Of a stretch of DNA of 64,000 bases, positions 48,592-62,749 are shown one piece after another (position 1 is the first letter of the stretch; every line of letters starts with the position of its first letter). Both the position numbers and the translations under genes were made by a program. The stretch is from Tanypteryx hageni (taxonomy: Eukaryota; Arthropoda; Insecta; Odonata; Petaluridae), in the NCBI GenBank assembly GCA_028673005.1, contig CM054120.1:70667533-70731532 (forward strand), read 5' to 3'. Below the pieces are notes generated by a model, which saw only the letters and a list, made by a program, of their open reading frames with translations, did no database searches and was not told where the DNA came from.

Positions 48592-49245
48592 GATGACTTC
48601 GTGAGGGAACCAAGATGTGTAAAATAAATAAAATTAATATACATTAAAAACAGCTGAGTTGATTCTGAAGCCTAAATTGGGGGGAATGCATGGAGGACGA
48701 CGGATGATGAACCGGGATACTTCAATATTTCGAAGTCGTGGATCTAGGTGTAAGGCTTAGGGGTGTAATAGGAAGACAAATATATTTACTGACACTTATT
48801 TACGCAAGATTAAACCATCACATTATAATAAACAAACAGAATAATGCTTAGATATTTGTAGAATATTTTAAAAATGCGTATATTATCAAATAAAATATTT
48901 GAGATGTATTTTATTAAATGTTAATCATCTCCCTTACGGGGGTTATTTACGCAGTCAACCCACTTTTGTATCCGCCACTGTTCGTGGATACCTTACATAG
49001 ACTCATCGCTTTTAATAAAATAACTTTCTCTGCACTATTAATTTCAAAGATATTCACGGAAATATCAGATATTGAAATAAATAGCACAAGGTTATGATAA
49101 ACGAAAATTCAGACGCACCTATCGGCTGCAGTACAGCCGTCGTCGGTGGTACTTCGACGAAGGTTGAAATATATATTTTCTTTCTCTTTACTCAAGTGCT
49201 TATTTTTGAATTAGTTTTCGGGCACGAGGCGAGCACGTCAATAAT

Positions 49246-49470
49246 CTAGCAAAGAAATTGTATAAATAGTGAAGTACTTCGCTTACGTCTCATGGCTCTC
49301 ATCACGAGACCTGGGATGTCCGAGAAGCTTCGCTCCACCTCCATCACAACTTTGTGATAGCGCTTTCGGGCCTTTTTTCTCGGAGGTATTTCGTCCCGTT
49401 CATCTTTGCCATTTCCGCCAGCGGCTCCGGGAGGTGAGTTGGACGGGCCTCCGGTTCCTCTTTTACTCAT
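49246..49470 (-). CDS. Small basic protein exon (module A), copy 5
   Basis: Amino-acid sequence identical to copy 1. Confidence 0.53.
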   Translation of the reverse strand: MSKRGTGGPSNSPPGAAGGNGKDERDEIPPRKKARKRYHKVVMEVERSFSDIPGLVMRAMRRKRSTSLFIQFLC

Positions 49471-49757
49471 GATGTCTTCGCGAGTTCTTGCCGAGAGTTC
49501 TTCTAAATGTCGGTGTTTTGACTTGTAGGAATGCGTGGAGCGGAGTCAACCAGAAATGAGCCGTCGAGGGGGTCCACTGCGGTGCGAGTGAAAAGAGTAG
49601 GTGCTTTGCCGGCGTGCTTTCCACCCTCTTTTTATTTCCATCCCTCCCCCGTCTCCTCTAATGCCGTGGTGAATCCTCATTGGTTGTCTGCGGCGTGACG
49701 TCTCACGTGCGCTACCCTTTCGGGACCATTTCCGAGGAGTCACTTATCGGGATTTTT
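49471..49757 (-). promoter_or_regulatory. Module A promoter, copy 5
   Basis: All four sites are present in the same order. Confidence 0.48.
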
Positions 49758-51587
49758 CCAAGAAGTTGAAATTGTATTGAGAGTGATTTGTGTGGTGATT
49801 TCTATCCAGGACATATGAATCGGTGCATTTAAAACCGTCAAAAAGGAACCTGGGCGAATGCGGTTATTTGGGTAATTTTAACGTAATTTTATAATAACTA
49901 GAGCCGTCTAGGAAAATCGCGGGACCTGGTGCAATGTTTTCGCGCGGCGTCTCTTACGCTGGGCTGATCATATTTAAACAAGGGAAAAACGGAAGGTTTA
50001 CTGGAGTTTAATAGGAAAAATACGGGAGAAAACGGGATATCTTCTTTCTAAATTATTGTTTTATGAAGGACGTTTTCAAATTTCAAAAATGTATAATTTT
50101 AATGGTTTATGGAATTCTGCTGATAGGATAAAACATTGCGGTTTGATTCCAGTTTTTTTCAAATACTTATTTTAATGTTTAAAGAATATAGTTTTAAATT
50201 TCCTTTCCCTATAACAAAAATAAAAAAGGGTTTGTTTGCGTCTTCCATGGAAATAAAATGTATTTCATAGTATATTTTCTGCTTTTATGATTTCTACCTT
50301 ATTTTGTAGTAACTCATAAAATTCGTTGCATGGTATCATACATGCAGTAGTATAAAATTGTAACCACAACATTGAAAGTTGTAATTTCTAGCTTGTTTCG
50401 CTCATCGGTCAGTTCAATTGATTAAAGAGAAACCTCGTTCTGTTTTTACATTATGAGTCGGCAACGCAAATCCAGTAACTGAAAACTTTAAAAAGTTCGC
50501 TCTTCTGTCCGTCAAACTCGACAAAAGAAAAAATAATGGTGCAATTTCCAATTGTTGATTTTGAGATCCATTTTAATTGATCATTTTCCGTTTGTTGGGG
50601 GACAAACGTTTTTAAAATAGAGAAGATATGGAAATTTAATTTCAGGGAAACGCTCTACTTGTGTGTTGATGTTTGTCGGCAGTGCGCTCCTGGACTTCCT
50701 GACGACCGTATTTTTAATTTATTTCCTTTATTTTTATTTAACAGCCTTCTATTTTTTCCTCTCCCTCCGCCTTTTTCTTAATTTAATGCGTAGGGCGTTT
50801 CATTTCCTATGTTTTATAATGTGACATTAATTTCTTATACTCAATATATACAAATGAACAAATATTTTTAGACGTTCCGTCCTGTTTTATTGGTCAAGTA
50901 TTCAATTTTCAGTAATTTTACCATCCAGGGCCAAGCGTCGAAATTAAAAAAAAAATAAGCCATGGTGTTTTAATAGTTAATATTTTTTTACATGGAATAC
51001 CAGCATGTATAGGCCATTACAGTCAAGTTTGTGTGTATAACAAGAACGTTTGTTTGAGCGCGCGGCCTATTTCTGTGTGAGGCCGGGTGCAGTGTCATCG
51101 TTGGCCCCGCAACCCTGCGAAAAACTATATTTTAATTTCTTGTCAGCTTGAAGAGGTGTTTTGGAACCGCCGGACAATTCTGTTTGTGAGATTATGCAAG
51201 TTATAGCTTCCTAAACTCTTTCTTGCAGATTAATTTTAGGAGTCCCGCGAAAATAGTTTTAATTGTATAAATCAAATATTTGGATACATTGATAGGTAAT
51301 TAGCGTAATACACTTTCCTCTACTAAATAAATGATGGCGTGGTACCAATGCTTTCAAAGGTTGTAACGCCACTGACTGTGAGGGAGAAATTCAAGGTTTA
51401 AGGTAACTGAGCGGTAGGGAAATCATGCCATTTCCCTCCATTTTCGCGGATCCACACTGAACTTCAATCTTTTGTGGAACCCTAGGGTTCCACGAAACCC
51501 ATGTTAAGAAGCACTGACATACGTTGCCCCAGACTTGACGGGGCTCCTGGCGCGCATCATGTACGACCCACCCTAAATCCACCACTG

Positions 51588-51891
51588 CTCGAGATAATGT
51601 CTTAAGTTTCTTTAAATGATTGTAGAAATTCTTGTTCCCTCTATCCGCAAAGCTAAAAAAAGCTTCTGTCTCTCCTTTCAAAATCAGATCCTTCTTTTTT
51701 TCTAAAATATCCTCAACGCTAAAGTCGACTTCTCCGAACTTCTTTCTTATTTCGTTTCCATATTCCAACTCGGTCTACTCGTCTCTTCCTTCCATTGCCT
51801 TTAAGTACTCGAAGACGTTCAGTAATGCATAGCTCCTAATTTTACCGAATCTCATACCGCGTACATTTCGTGCCCGAGGACTGGGATACAT
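51588..51891 (-). pseudogene. Coding relic, copy 5
   Basis: Same as copy 4. Confidence 0.42.
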
Positions 51892-52306
51892 TCTCTCAGT
51901 CACTACGGGGTTTTATCTCATCTTTCAAGACACAATCATAGCTATCCTTCATACTCTGTCTTTTATATTTTTTCATTTACCCGCTTTGTAATTTATAAAA
52001 ATCATTTATTTTAATGTATTGTATTATTATGTTATTTCGTTATAATATTTAATTGTAAGATTGCTTGCGCTGTATGTGGAATTATATGAGTAATTAAAAA
52101 TATTAATAAAGGGTGACGCGCAGGGGCTACCCGAAAAATTAAGGCGCTTCGTATAGGTTAGTTGATATATTATCAAAGTACATGTTAATTTATTCTACGT
52201 AATGTAAATCGTTTTGATAATGATAGAATAAAATGTAAGTCGTCAAGATTCAGGCCTGTCGGCGATATAAGTATATTATTTATTTATTTGCGCGTAAAGT
52301 ATAGAT

Positions 52307-55300
52307 CAGCGGTTCACAATTCAGAAGTTGACTCGGGCCTAAATCAAACTTGATTTGATCTAAGCAGGCCGGCCTATGAAACTTTTGTCCATAGTAAAAG
52401 TTAGAATTTGTTAATGTGGATTCGTTAATTACTATGACAAATTTTTCTTGTAAATTTTATGAGGTGACGAAGCTATATAATTTACTCACTCGTTGGGAGA
52501 TGTTGCGCAGTTTATCTCTTGACATTCCAGTTATATCTGGCGTAATTCTAGTTGTCACTGTTCTGAAATTGTTTCTTTATTCTAATCTGACATCGTTAAA
52601 GGTAATGGAGGTTTTTTTAACTTCACGTGAGAGATGTATTACAAACATAAAGGAAAAACAGATATCTAGGTCCTTGGATTGGTATCTGTTTAGAAAAAAT
52701 ATGCTCGCCACAATGGTGTTTAGTAATTAAACAGATATCTAAGTCCTTGGATTGGTATCTGTTTAGAAAACATATGCGCGCTATAATGGTGTTTAGTAAT
52801 AGACGTATGTCTGATAAAATAACAAGTTTAATGCGTAAAGATTCATAAATAAAAATATTTTTTTCACCAAATCGAATTGTTCTGGAATTTGAATTGGTTT
52901 AACTGTCTAAGGGTGTCGAGTGATCGCTATGTCGAATGTTCTAGAGCAGCGACTAACAAATATTTACGGCTCTGGGACCTGTTGTTACGGCAACCGATCT
53001 TGTCCTGACCCCTATTATGGCAGATGACCTTGTCGCTATTCTCATAACTCCACCCATCTACCAACAAATGTAATAATGTGATAGGAATACTTAGAGAAAA
53101 TCAGGATTTTCGTTAATATTCATATTGAAAAATCGTCAAAGATTACCTTTTACTAACGAGATCAAAATGATGCCAACCATCGGGTCGTATGCAAAAAATT
53201 GCGGTTTATTGAAACTTAATCTCTGTCGATTTTAGATGGAATAACTTGACATCAAGGGCAGATCTAGGAACCTCCCAAGGAGGGGGGGGGGATCGATTAA
53301 GTTCTATTTTCCTCGTTAGTAGGAAAATTTTCAAATAAAACTCCCTATAATTGTCAAAATTATATTCAGGACTTTTTATAGAGATTATCACAAGAAATAA
53401 TAGTATAGTAATTTTCTATCATAAAACCTATTTTGGTGAAATATATTTTGACAACCACACATACATTGACCTCCCTTATAATAATCCATATTTTGCGAAA
53501 ATGATGTATAAGGCTTATGTTTCGCATAATGTAAAAAGGAAAAAATATATTTAAATCGGGTATCTGTGACATTCTATTAACTTTGTATAGCACTTTTAAC
53601 ATTTTATTTTAAAAATCACAATAAAAAATCAAGTCGCCGATTGCCAGAATTAGCAAAACGATCTAAAATCTCTTCCGGGTCAAGATGAATATCTTGATGT
53701 TTATGGAGTAACGCCAAACCCACAAGTCTTTCTTCACTCATTCTGTTCCGCAATCAAGTTTTAAATCGTCGCAAAGCCGAAAAGCTGCTTTCAGAGCTAG
53801 CTACACTTTTAGGAAGAGTGAGTAAAAGTTTTAATAAAATTTTTCGACTTGGTTAAATTTTCTCGTAGCACATACTGAAAAATTCACAGATACTCATGTT
53901 AGTTATAAAGTTATTGCACTTATATTCACGTTCCCATTTGGTTTTCCACATTATTAATTCGCTTAGAAAAATAGTAAACGGATTTGAAATAATGAAAACA
54001 TTCTAAAAGTCAGAATATTTTTCCCATCTTGACGTTACAGTATTATCTAACACAACTTGATCCAAACACAATAGTTGTTTCGGTAATATATTTCCCAAAT
54101 TAAATGCCTTAAGTGTATCATCACAAAAACGGCTTCGAAAATCATCTAGGAGAGTATCAATCATTGGGATAATTTCAATACGTCGATTGTATTCCTCAGC
54201 GGTTTCCGAACAGTTAATTCTTCTTTAGGTATACCAGGGCTTAATGAGCTTTAATTGTAAAATATCTGCAAATTCATTAGCGCTTTTCCAAATTCTATTA
54301 AATACTTCGTCAACCCTTTTCCTTTCACAATCTAATAAGCAAATGATGCCCTCAATGCATTTTATAGCTGAATTCAGATCTAGCGACTCTTTTTGTAATG
54401 ACTTACTATTTGGAAGTGTCAAGGAAAAAATAATAGTAATGCATTTCATCGAAACAATGAATTTGCTTGTCATGAGATTACTGAGGAGTAAATCCGCCTT
54501 TGTTAAAGATGTCCTATCATCCCAATTACTGATATCGTTCAATATCTTGGTAATTATGGAAAATATTTTCTCAAACATTAAACGAGCATTATGTTTTTTT
54601 ACCCAGCGTGTATCGCACAAGGTACTTAATCCACCACCCATTTCTCCCTTTAAAATATAACTTCTCTTAGCAGAAAAATGATAACAATTAATAACCTCGC
54701 CCATTAATTCAAAACATTTTCTAATTGCCCTAATTTCGGGCGATTGCTTGTTTTTCTTTATGAGCCAAAACATGAAGATTTTGAGCACTTCCCACCCTTG
54801 AGGTTGCGACTTATAACTGACCGTGAGTGAAACAATCTGATCTTATATTTAAATTTATATTCAAATTTAAATTAAATAATATACTTTATCATTACACCGT
54901 TTATGCACACGTCACTAAATAAGAATATTTATTAAGTAACTGAATTAATAAACCAAAACAACATCAAGTCCTTGAACTTTGACAATGTCATTGTCGTCAG
55001 GGAACTTATCGTTAAAAATGCAAATTTAGTCCAAATTAATGAGAATAAACGTGAAATGCGTGCGGTTTCGAGTCAAAGACTAAAAAAGACGATAAGAATA
55101 AGAAACTATGATCATTCTTCATAATTACTATGCAGGTACGAAGTTTTTAAGTAAATTTGTCGAATTTATATAATCAAATGAATGGATGCCTGCACTTATA
55201 AAAGTCAACTTTTACGTATTATCTTACGGGGCATAAATAAAATGCGAATACCTTTTTATGGGAAATCTGTCGGGAATTTAAACTCCCCTACGTGCCAAGT

Positions 55301-57590
55301 TTCGTTACGATACCTTTGAAGGTGTGGATTTGCATAGGATAACATACATACAACCAAACATTTGAAATTAATTTCCATTGATTGATAAACTTTATCAAAA
55401 TAATCATGCTGATTTATGACAAGATGAAAACGGATTTTCCATTGTTGGATATCAAATAAAAAGTTTTTTAATTTTAAATATTTGATGAAATTGTAATCGG
55501 GACTAGAAAGGTGATTTATAAGTGCTGTTTTTATATTATGTTACAGTTGTATTTTTCAAGCTGCTCATACGTGATTTTTGCTAGTATTATTCAGGGTTTT
55601 AATGGATGATTCAACGACTATAATATCATCCGAAGGAGGTTCTTTGTGAGGGAGACAAAAGTTAAGTCTTGTCCTCAAGAGATTGAGTTTTTGTTTAGTA
55701 AATGTTCTTTCAGCGAAGTTATGGGCAATATCGATGTAATCAAAGTGTTTTATGTGGTCACTAAAGGATTTTATGTTTTCTGCGTGTGTGTGTGAAAAAG
55801 TCTAGAATAGTGTACTTTCCCCTAAATCCGGAGTGCGTGTGAGATTGCGTCTTTTAGGTCCCTAGCGTGGAGAAATTTCATTAATAAGGAAGGTATTTGG
55901 CTGATTTGGTAATAACTATCTTACGTATCGAGGCACTATAAGTATTTTTGGGCAAGGGCCTTTCGGTTCAATTTCAACATTTCGCGGCCAATACTTTTGA
56001 AAAATACTGCTCTAGACCATTTAAAATATCTATCGTCTAGACTTTAGATGATTGCAAGGAGTGTACACATCATCATAATTACCTCAGCTTCGGTGTTTGA
56101 TGAATATACATAATTATTTTCGATAAAGTTTGATAAAATAAGTTTTGATGATAATAAATGGCGGATGTGATCACATAAGGCGGAATGTCTTACTCTACAT
56201 ATGGTTTTGGAATTTCACTGTTGATTACAATAAGCGGTTGATAACATTAACGAGTGATCACATTAACGATTACAAAGATTTCAACTGAAATTAGTCCATT
56301 TTTGGAGGATCATTGTTATAAGTCTTAATCGTTGCGTTTGTTATAATTTCAACATTTAAAAATTTATTAGTGCCAAGTAATATGATTTAGGTCTGTTATT
56401 AAATTCATAATGGCTCCAGCAACAATAATATTGAAAAAGGGAAAGAAATTGGTTATGAACAAAAACTTATGGTTCCACTTCCATTTCAATCACCGAAATG
56501 GATAAAAAATACTGGGGGCATGAAAAACTTTCTCTTCGAAATTTGCCTCCACTCAATTTTTTTGAAGCAATCTTGTATGAATGCATAAGCTAACAGCAAC
56601 AATTTGTTTATTTATTTAGAGATAATCATAGGTATTTCATGTCACGTGATATTATTTCTTGCGATTACAACCCTGCTCATGTTTCTCAAATTTCTTTCCT
56701 AGTCTACCGTTGGAAATATCAGAGATTGTTAAATTTGAAAAATTTGTATTTCTAAAAGATAGCTGGTGCCTTATTATGATCACATGAGAATATTATTATC
56801 TGTAATTTTTGGAATAAATACGAGGATCTTAATATTCTACGGTGAGCTCTCTTCTGAATTTGCTGAGATGTAGATTTAGTTAAAAGCCGTTAATCTGTAG
56901 AATATCTTTGTAGGGACATTTATTTTTGGGAATAAAATATAGGTAAAATACTGACATTTAAACTATCCTTTTAAGGAGGGCCGCGTGAATGAAGTTTGAA
57001 GGCCGCGTGCAATATATTTCTGCCATTCTTTTACTTAAAGAAAGATAGAAAGAAAAACATGAGAGTTTGTTTTGATGACGCAATGTGAGAAAGCGCGTTT
57101 TATTTATAGATTGTTATTTAGAATTGCAAACGTGATATTCTTTATTAACCTAGTAATATAATTGTATGACACAAAGTTATTTATTCGATAATTAATTAAA
57201 AACGTATGTTCTTACTCTTACACATGTTTGGTTTCCAATCTAATCTAATCTATGATATGAATATACTACATCACTAAAAAGGACTCTCCGGACAATCCAG
57301 ATTTTTCAAGAAAATTTCTTTTCTTATATTATTATGGCATCAAAGATCACGCAAATAGTGAATAATTTTAAATTTCTATCTATACCAGTTGTATCATAAT
57401 CATAATTTGCATATTTAGAAGTCCCCGCCCGAGCCTCCTTAATTTTTCCAAAGCATTTCTTTGGCATTGTAATGGATTGCATCATAAACCACATACAAAT
57501 TTTAATGGTATTTTTTATATAAAAGAAATTAATTAGCTTCGATCGGGCTACACAAAATTGTGTTGGCATGCCGTATGTTGTGCGCCCCTG
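52307..57590. mobile_element. Composite hAT transposon, copy 6
   Basis: Both ends and both GTATAGAT flanks are present. Confidence 0.55.
53637..54788 (-). pseudogene. hAT transposase relic, copy 6 (187-codon open segment)
   Basis: Lacks the CG insertion; the open segment is 54225-54788. The C-terminal breaks are retained. Confidence 0.85.
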
Positions 57591-57686
57591 GTATAGATTA
57601 TTATCGTCATTCTATCGTCGAAACTAGGGAAAGCGATTACGTAGCGGCTGTATAAATCACATACACTCCGCCGATTTAAGTCATAT

Positions 57687-57877
57687 GTCTGTTTTTCCGG
57701 GCTTGGGAGAGGGGTGGTTAGCGTTTCCAGCAACCAATGCTAGGGTCGCGGGATCAAATCCTGTCGAGATCATTGCTGTATGTGGCCGTCCTTGTTATCG
57801 TTAAGATGGTCATTGTAAAAGGCCGTTAACGGCTGTTTATGTGTTAGTGAGAGACAAATTAAATAAAAATAAATACA
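57687..57877 (+). mobile_element. tRNA-derived SINE, copy 6
   Basis: Same SINE, unchanged in its promoter boxes. Confidence 0.6.
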
Positions 57878-58431
57878 TTCTCATGTAAGATTTTCTATAG
57901 ACTGTGTGAGATTATATCCAACAGTAAACGACATTTTTATAAATCTGGATTAAATAATTTTTTAGCAATATTTAAAATGATTCTCGCCTCTCCATCATAA
58001 AACAAGTTTTAGAAGGATATATACTTTCAAAAGAGCAAATTTATACAAAACACGAAAAAATATTAATATTTTATAAACACTAAATTTCGTTTCATTTTAT
58101 TTTCAGAAGGATATTAAAGATTAGAAAATTCTTTCCGGCGAAAAAGTTTACTCTTCTGAAATTGCAAGTTTTACAAAATTTCAATCACACGGGAAATACA
58201 ATCTAGTTTCATAATTACTGATTTGAATGCATTTCACTTTTCTCCTGAAGGAATGTTGGATGAAAAAAATCTCCTAGGAAACATTCTGATTGAATCGCAA
58301 AAAGTACTTAAAGAGATTATTTTAATCCCTTAATTTAAACTACTCATGCAGGATTTAAATCTGGAAATAGAATAGGAGTGACATTTTTTCGCACACTGAA
58401 ATTTCAGGTGGAAGTTAAATTAAAATAAAAC

Positions 58432-58681
58432 AGTATTTTTCACCATCGGGTTTATTGAATAAAAGCATACTAACGACTATTTTCACACATAGCTATAGGC
58501 CCCTTTTCATAAGTATGGGCCGCATGGAAATTGAACTTAACATTTAAAGAAAACCATTGTCGTTTCTACTTGAAAATATCAAGGTACAGACGTGAAGTTT
58601 TAGTGGGAAGACGAAATGGTGTTTTATCGGAATCTTCCTCTTGTCTGTAATCCAGCTGCTACATTCTTTCGAGCCTCGTTT
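58432..58681 (-). other. Candidate terminal exon, copy 6
   Basis: Same arrangement as copy 5. Confidence 0.4.
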
Positions 58682-58806
58682 CTGAAAAATAATAAAGGAA
58701 ATGCGTGTATTTGTCATAGTTATGAATGCACATCTTCAATAATTTTGTTTGAAATCAACTTCATAATTTTAAGCATCATGATAGATAAACTGCGCCGCAA
58801 ATAAAT

Positions 58807-59034
58807 CTATAGAAACCTGAGGGCTAACAAAAGACAAGGATTTCGCCTACGCTTCATAGCCCTTATCACCAGGCGTGGGATGTCCGGATCGTTTGGTTCC
58901 TCTTCGATCACAATCACGAGTAAGGACTTAACTCCCACTCTATTTCTTTGCCTTTCTTCGTCCAGTATTCGGTTGTCATTTCCAGCAGCGTATCTGGCAG
59001 CAGTAGATGCCGCGAAGAGACCTCCACTATGGAT
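58807..59034 (-). pseudogene. Module B, copy 6
   Basis: As copy 5. Confidence 0.58.
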
Positions 59035-59688
59035 GATGACTTCGTGAGGGAACCAAGATGTGTAAAATAAATAAAATTAATATACATTAAAAACAGCTGA
59101 GTTGATTCTGAAGCCTAAATTGGGGGGAATGCATGGAGGACGACGGATGATGAACCGGGATACTTCAATATTTCGAAGTCGTGGATCTAGGTGTAAGGCT
59201 TAGGGGTGTAATAGGAAGACAAATATATTTACTGACACTTATTTACGCAAGATTAAACCATCACATTATAATAAACAAACAGAATAATGCTTAGATATTT
59301 GTAGAATATTTTAAAAATGCGTATATTATCAAATAAAATATTTGAGATGTATTTTATTAAATGTTAATCATCTCCCTTACGGGGGTTATTTACGCAGTCA
59401 ACCCACTTTTGTATCCGCCACTGTTCGTGGATACCTTACATAGACTCATCGCTTTTAATAAAATAACTTTCTCTGCACTATTAATTTCAAAGATATTCAC
59501 GGAAATATCAGATATTGAAATAAATAGCACAAGGTTATGATAAACGAAAATTCAGACGCACCTATCTGCTGCAGTACAGCCGTCGTCGGTGGTACTTCGA
59601 CGAAGGTTGAAATATATATTTTCTTTCTCTTTACTCAAGTGCTTATTTTTGAATTAGTTTTCGGGCACGAGGCGAGCACGTCAATAAT

Positions 59689-59913
59689 CTAGCAAAGAAA
59701 TTGTATAAATAGTGAAGTACTTCGCTTACGTCTCATGGCTCTCATCACGAGACCTGGAATGTCCGAGAAGCTTCGCTCCACCTCCATCACAACTTTGTGA
59801 TAGCGCTTTCGGGCCTTTTTTCTCGGAGGTATTTCGTCCCGTTCATCTTTGCCATTTCCGCCAGCGGCTCCGGGAGGTGAGTTGGACGGGCCTCCGGTTC
59901 CTCTTTTACTCAT
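59689..59913 (-). CDS. Small basic protein exon (module A), copy 6
   Basis: Amino-acid sequence identical to copy 1; the same synonymous Ile change as copy 4 (plus-strand A at 59758). Confidence 0.53.
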   Translation of the reverse strand: MSKRGTGGPSNSPPGAAGGNGKDERDEIPPRKKARKRYHKVVMEVERSFSDIPGLVMRAMRRKRSTSLFIQFLC

Positions 59914-60200
59914 GATGTCTTCGCGAGTTCTTGCCGAGAGTTCTTCTAAATGTCGGTGTTTTTACTTGTAGGAATGCGTGGAGCGGAGTCAACCAGAAAT
60001 GAGCCGTCGAGGGGGTCCACTGCGGTGCGAGTGAAAAGAGTAGGTGCTTTGCCGGCGTGCTTTCCACCCTCTTTTTATTTCCATCCCTCCCCCGTCTCCT
60101 CTAATGCCGTGGTGAATCCTCATTGGTTGTCTGCGGCGTGACGTCTCACGTGCGCTACCCTTTCGGGACCATTTCCGAGGAGTCACTTATCGGGATTTTT
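59914..60200 (-). promoter_or_regulatory. Module A promoter, copy 6
   Basis: All four sites are present. The added plus-strand 63-codon frame at 59950-60141 exists only because of one substitution near 59960 and is not taken as a gene. Confidence 0.48.
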
Positions 60201-62030
60201 CCAAGAAGTTGAAATTGTATTGAGAGTGATTTGTGTGGTGATTTCTATCCAGGACATATGAATCGGTGCATTTAAAACCGTCAAAAAGGAACCTGGGCGA
60301 ATGCGGTTATTTGGGTAATTTTAACGTAATTTTATAATAACTAGAGCCGTCTAGGAAAATCGCGGGACCTGGTGCAATGTTTTCGCGCGGCGTCTCTTAC
60401 GCTGGGCTGATCATATTTAAACAAGGGAAAAACGGAAGGTTTACTGGAGTTTAATAGGAAAAATACGGGAGAAAACGGGATATCTTCTTTCTAAATTATT
60501 GTTTTATGAAGGACGTTTTCAAATTTCAAAAATGTATAATTTTAATGGTTTATGGAATTCTGCTGATAGGATAAAACATTGCGGTTTGATTCCAGTTTTT
60601 TTCAAATACTTATTTTAATGTTTAAAGAATATAGTTTTAAATTTCCTTTCCCTATAACAAAAATAAAAAAGGGTTTGTTTGCGTCTTCCATGGAAATAAA
60701 ATGTATTTCATAGTATATTTTCTGCTTTTATGATTTCTACCCTATTTTGCAGTAACTCATAAAATTCGTTGCATGGTATCATACATGCAGTAGTATAAAA
60801 TTGTAACCACAACATTGAAAGTTGTAATTTCTAGCTTGTTTCGCTCATCGGTCAGTTCAATTGATTAAAGAGAAACCTCGTTCTGTTTTTACATTATGAG
60901 TCGGCAACGCAAATCCAGTAACTGAAAACTTTAAAAAGTTCGCTCTTCTGTCCGTCAAACTCGACAAAAGAAAAAATAATGGTGCAATTTCCAATTGTTG
61001 ATTTTGAGATCCATTTTAATTGATCATTTTCCGTTTGTTGGGGGACAAACGTTTTTAAAATAGAGAAGATATGGAAATTTAATTTCAGGGAAACGCTCTA
61101 CTTGTGTGTTGATGTTTGTCGGCAGTGCGCTCCTGGACTTCCTGACGACCGTATTGTTAATTTATTTCCTTTATTTTTATTTAACAGCCTTCTATTTTTT
61201 CCTCTCCCTCCGCCTTTTTCTTAATTTAATGCGTAGGGCGTTTCATTTCCTATGTTTTATAATGTGACATTAATTTCTTATACTCAATATATACAAATGA
61301 ACAAATATTTTTAGACGTTCCGTCCTGTTTTATTGGTCAAGTATTCAATTTTCAGTAATTTTACCATCCAGGGCCAAGCGTCGAAATTAAAAAAAAAATA
61401 AGCCATGGTGTTTTAATAGTTAATATTTTTTTACATGGAATACCAGCATGTATAGGCCATTACAGTCAAGTTTGTGTGTATAACAAGAACGTTTGTTTGA
61501 GCGCGCGGCATATTTCTGTGTGAGGCCGGGTGCAGTGTCATCGTTGGCCCCGCAACCCTGCGAAAAACTATATTTTAATTTCTTGTCAGCTTGAAGAGGT
61601 GTTTTGGAACCGCCGGACAATTCTGTTTGTGAGATTATGCAAGTTATAGCTTCCTAAACTCTTTCTTGCAGATTAATTTTAGGAGTCCCGCGAAAATAGT
61701 TTTAATTGTATAAATCAAATATTTGGATACATTGATAGGTAATTAGCGTAATACACTTTCCTCTACTAAATAAATGATGGCGTGGTACCAATGCTTTCAA
61801 AGGTTGTAACGCCACTGACTGTGAGGGAGAAATTCAAGGTTTAAGGTAACTGAGCGGTAGGGAAATCATGCCATTTCCCTCCATTTTCGCGGATCCACAC
61901 TGAACTTCAATCTTTTGTGGAACCCTAGGGTTCCACGAAACCCATGTTAAGAAGCACTGACATACGTTGCCCCAGACTTGACGGGGCTCCTGGCGCGCAT
62001 CATGTACGACCCACCCTAAATCCACCACTG

Positions 62031-62334
62031 CTCGAGATAATGTCTTAAGTTTCTTTAAATGATTGTAGAAATTCTTGTTCCCTCTATCCGCAAAGCTAAA
62101 AAAAGCTTCTGTCTCTCCTTTCAAAATCAGATCCTTCTTTTTTTCTAAAATATCCTCAACGCTAAAGTCGACTTCTCCGAACTTCTTTCTTATTTCGTTT
62201 CCATATTCCAACTCGGTCTACTCGTCTCTTCCTTCCATTGCCTTTAAGTACTCGAAGACGTTCAGTAATGCATAGCTCCTAATTTTACCGAATCTCATAC
62301 CGCGTACATTTCGTGCCCGAGGACTGGGATACAT
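62031..62334 (-). pseudogene. Coding relic, copy 6
   Basis: Same as copy 4. Confidence 0.42.
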
Positions 62335-62749
62335 TCTCTCAGTCACTACGGGGTTTTATCTCATCTTTCAAGACACAATCATAGCTATCCTTCATACTCT
62401 GTCTTTTATATTTTTTCATTTACCCGCTTTGTAATTTATAAAAATCATTTATTTTAATGTATTGTATTATTATGTTATTTCGTTATAATATTTAATTGTA
62501 AGATTGCTTGCGCTGTATGTGGAATTATATGAGTAATTAAAAATATTAATAAAGGGTGACGCGCAGGGGCTACCCGAAAAATTAAGGCGCTTCGTATAGG
62601 TTAGTTGATATATTATCAAAGTACATGTTAATTTATTCTACGTAATGTAAAACGTTTTGATAATGATAGAATAAAATGTAAGTCGTCAAGATTCAGGCCT
62701 GTCCGCGATATAAGTATATTATTTATTTATTTGCGCGTAAAGTATAGAT

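Larger units (their letters stand above)
41274..51716. repeat. Tandem unit, copy 5
   Basis: Fifth copy, 10443 bp, the same length as copy 6 and sharing private variants with it (CTCTTCGAAATT near 46090, AAAACATGAG near 46613, ATGCGTGTAT near 48258). The G run is 11 long. Confidence 0.97.
51717..62159. repeat. Tandem unit, copy 6
   Basis: Sixth copy, 10443 bp, closest to copy 5. Private changes include one extra T in the MITE near 55995 and TTTTTACTTG near 59960. The G run is 10 long. Confidence 0.97.

Noticed and set aside
61420..61620. 66-codon minus-strand frame seen only in copy 6
   Set aside because: Created by a single substitution that removes a stop present in all other copies.
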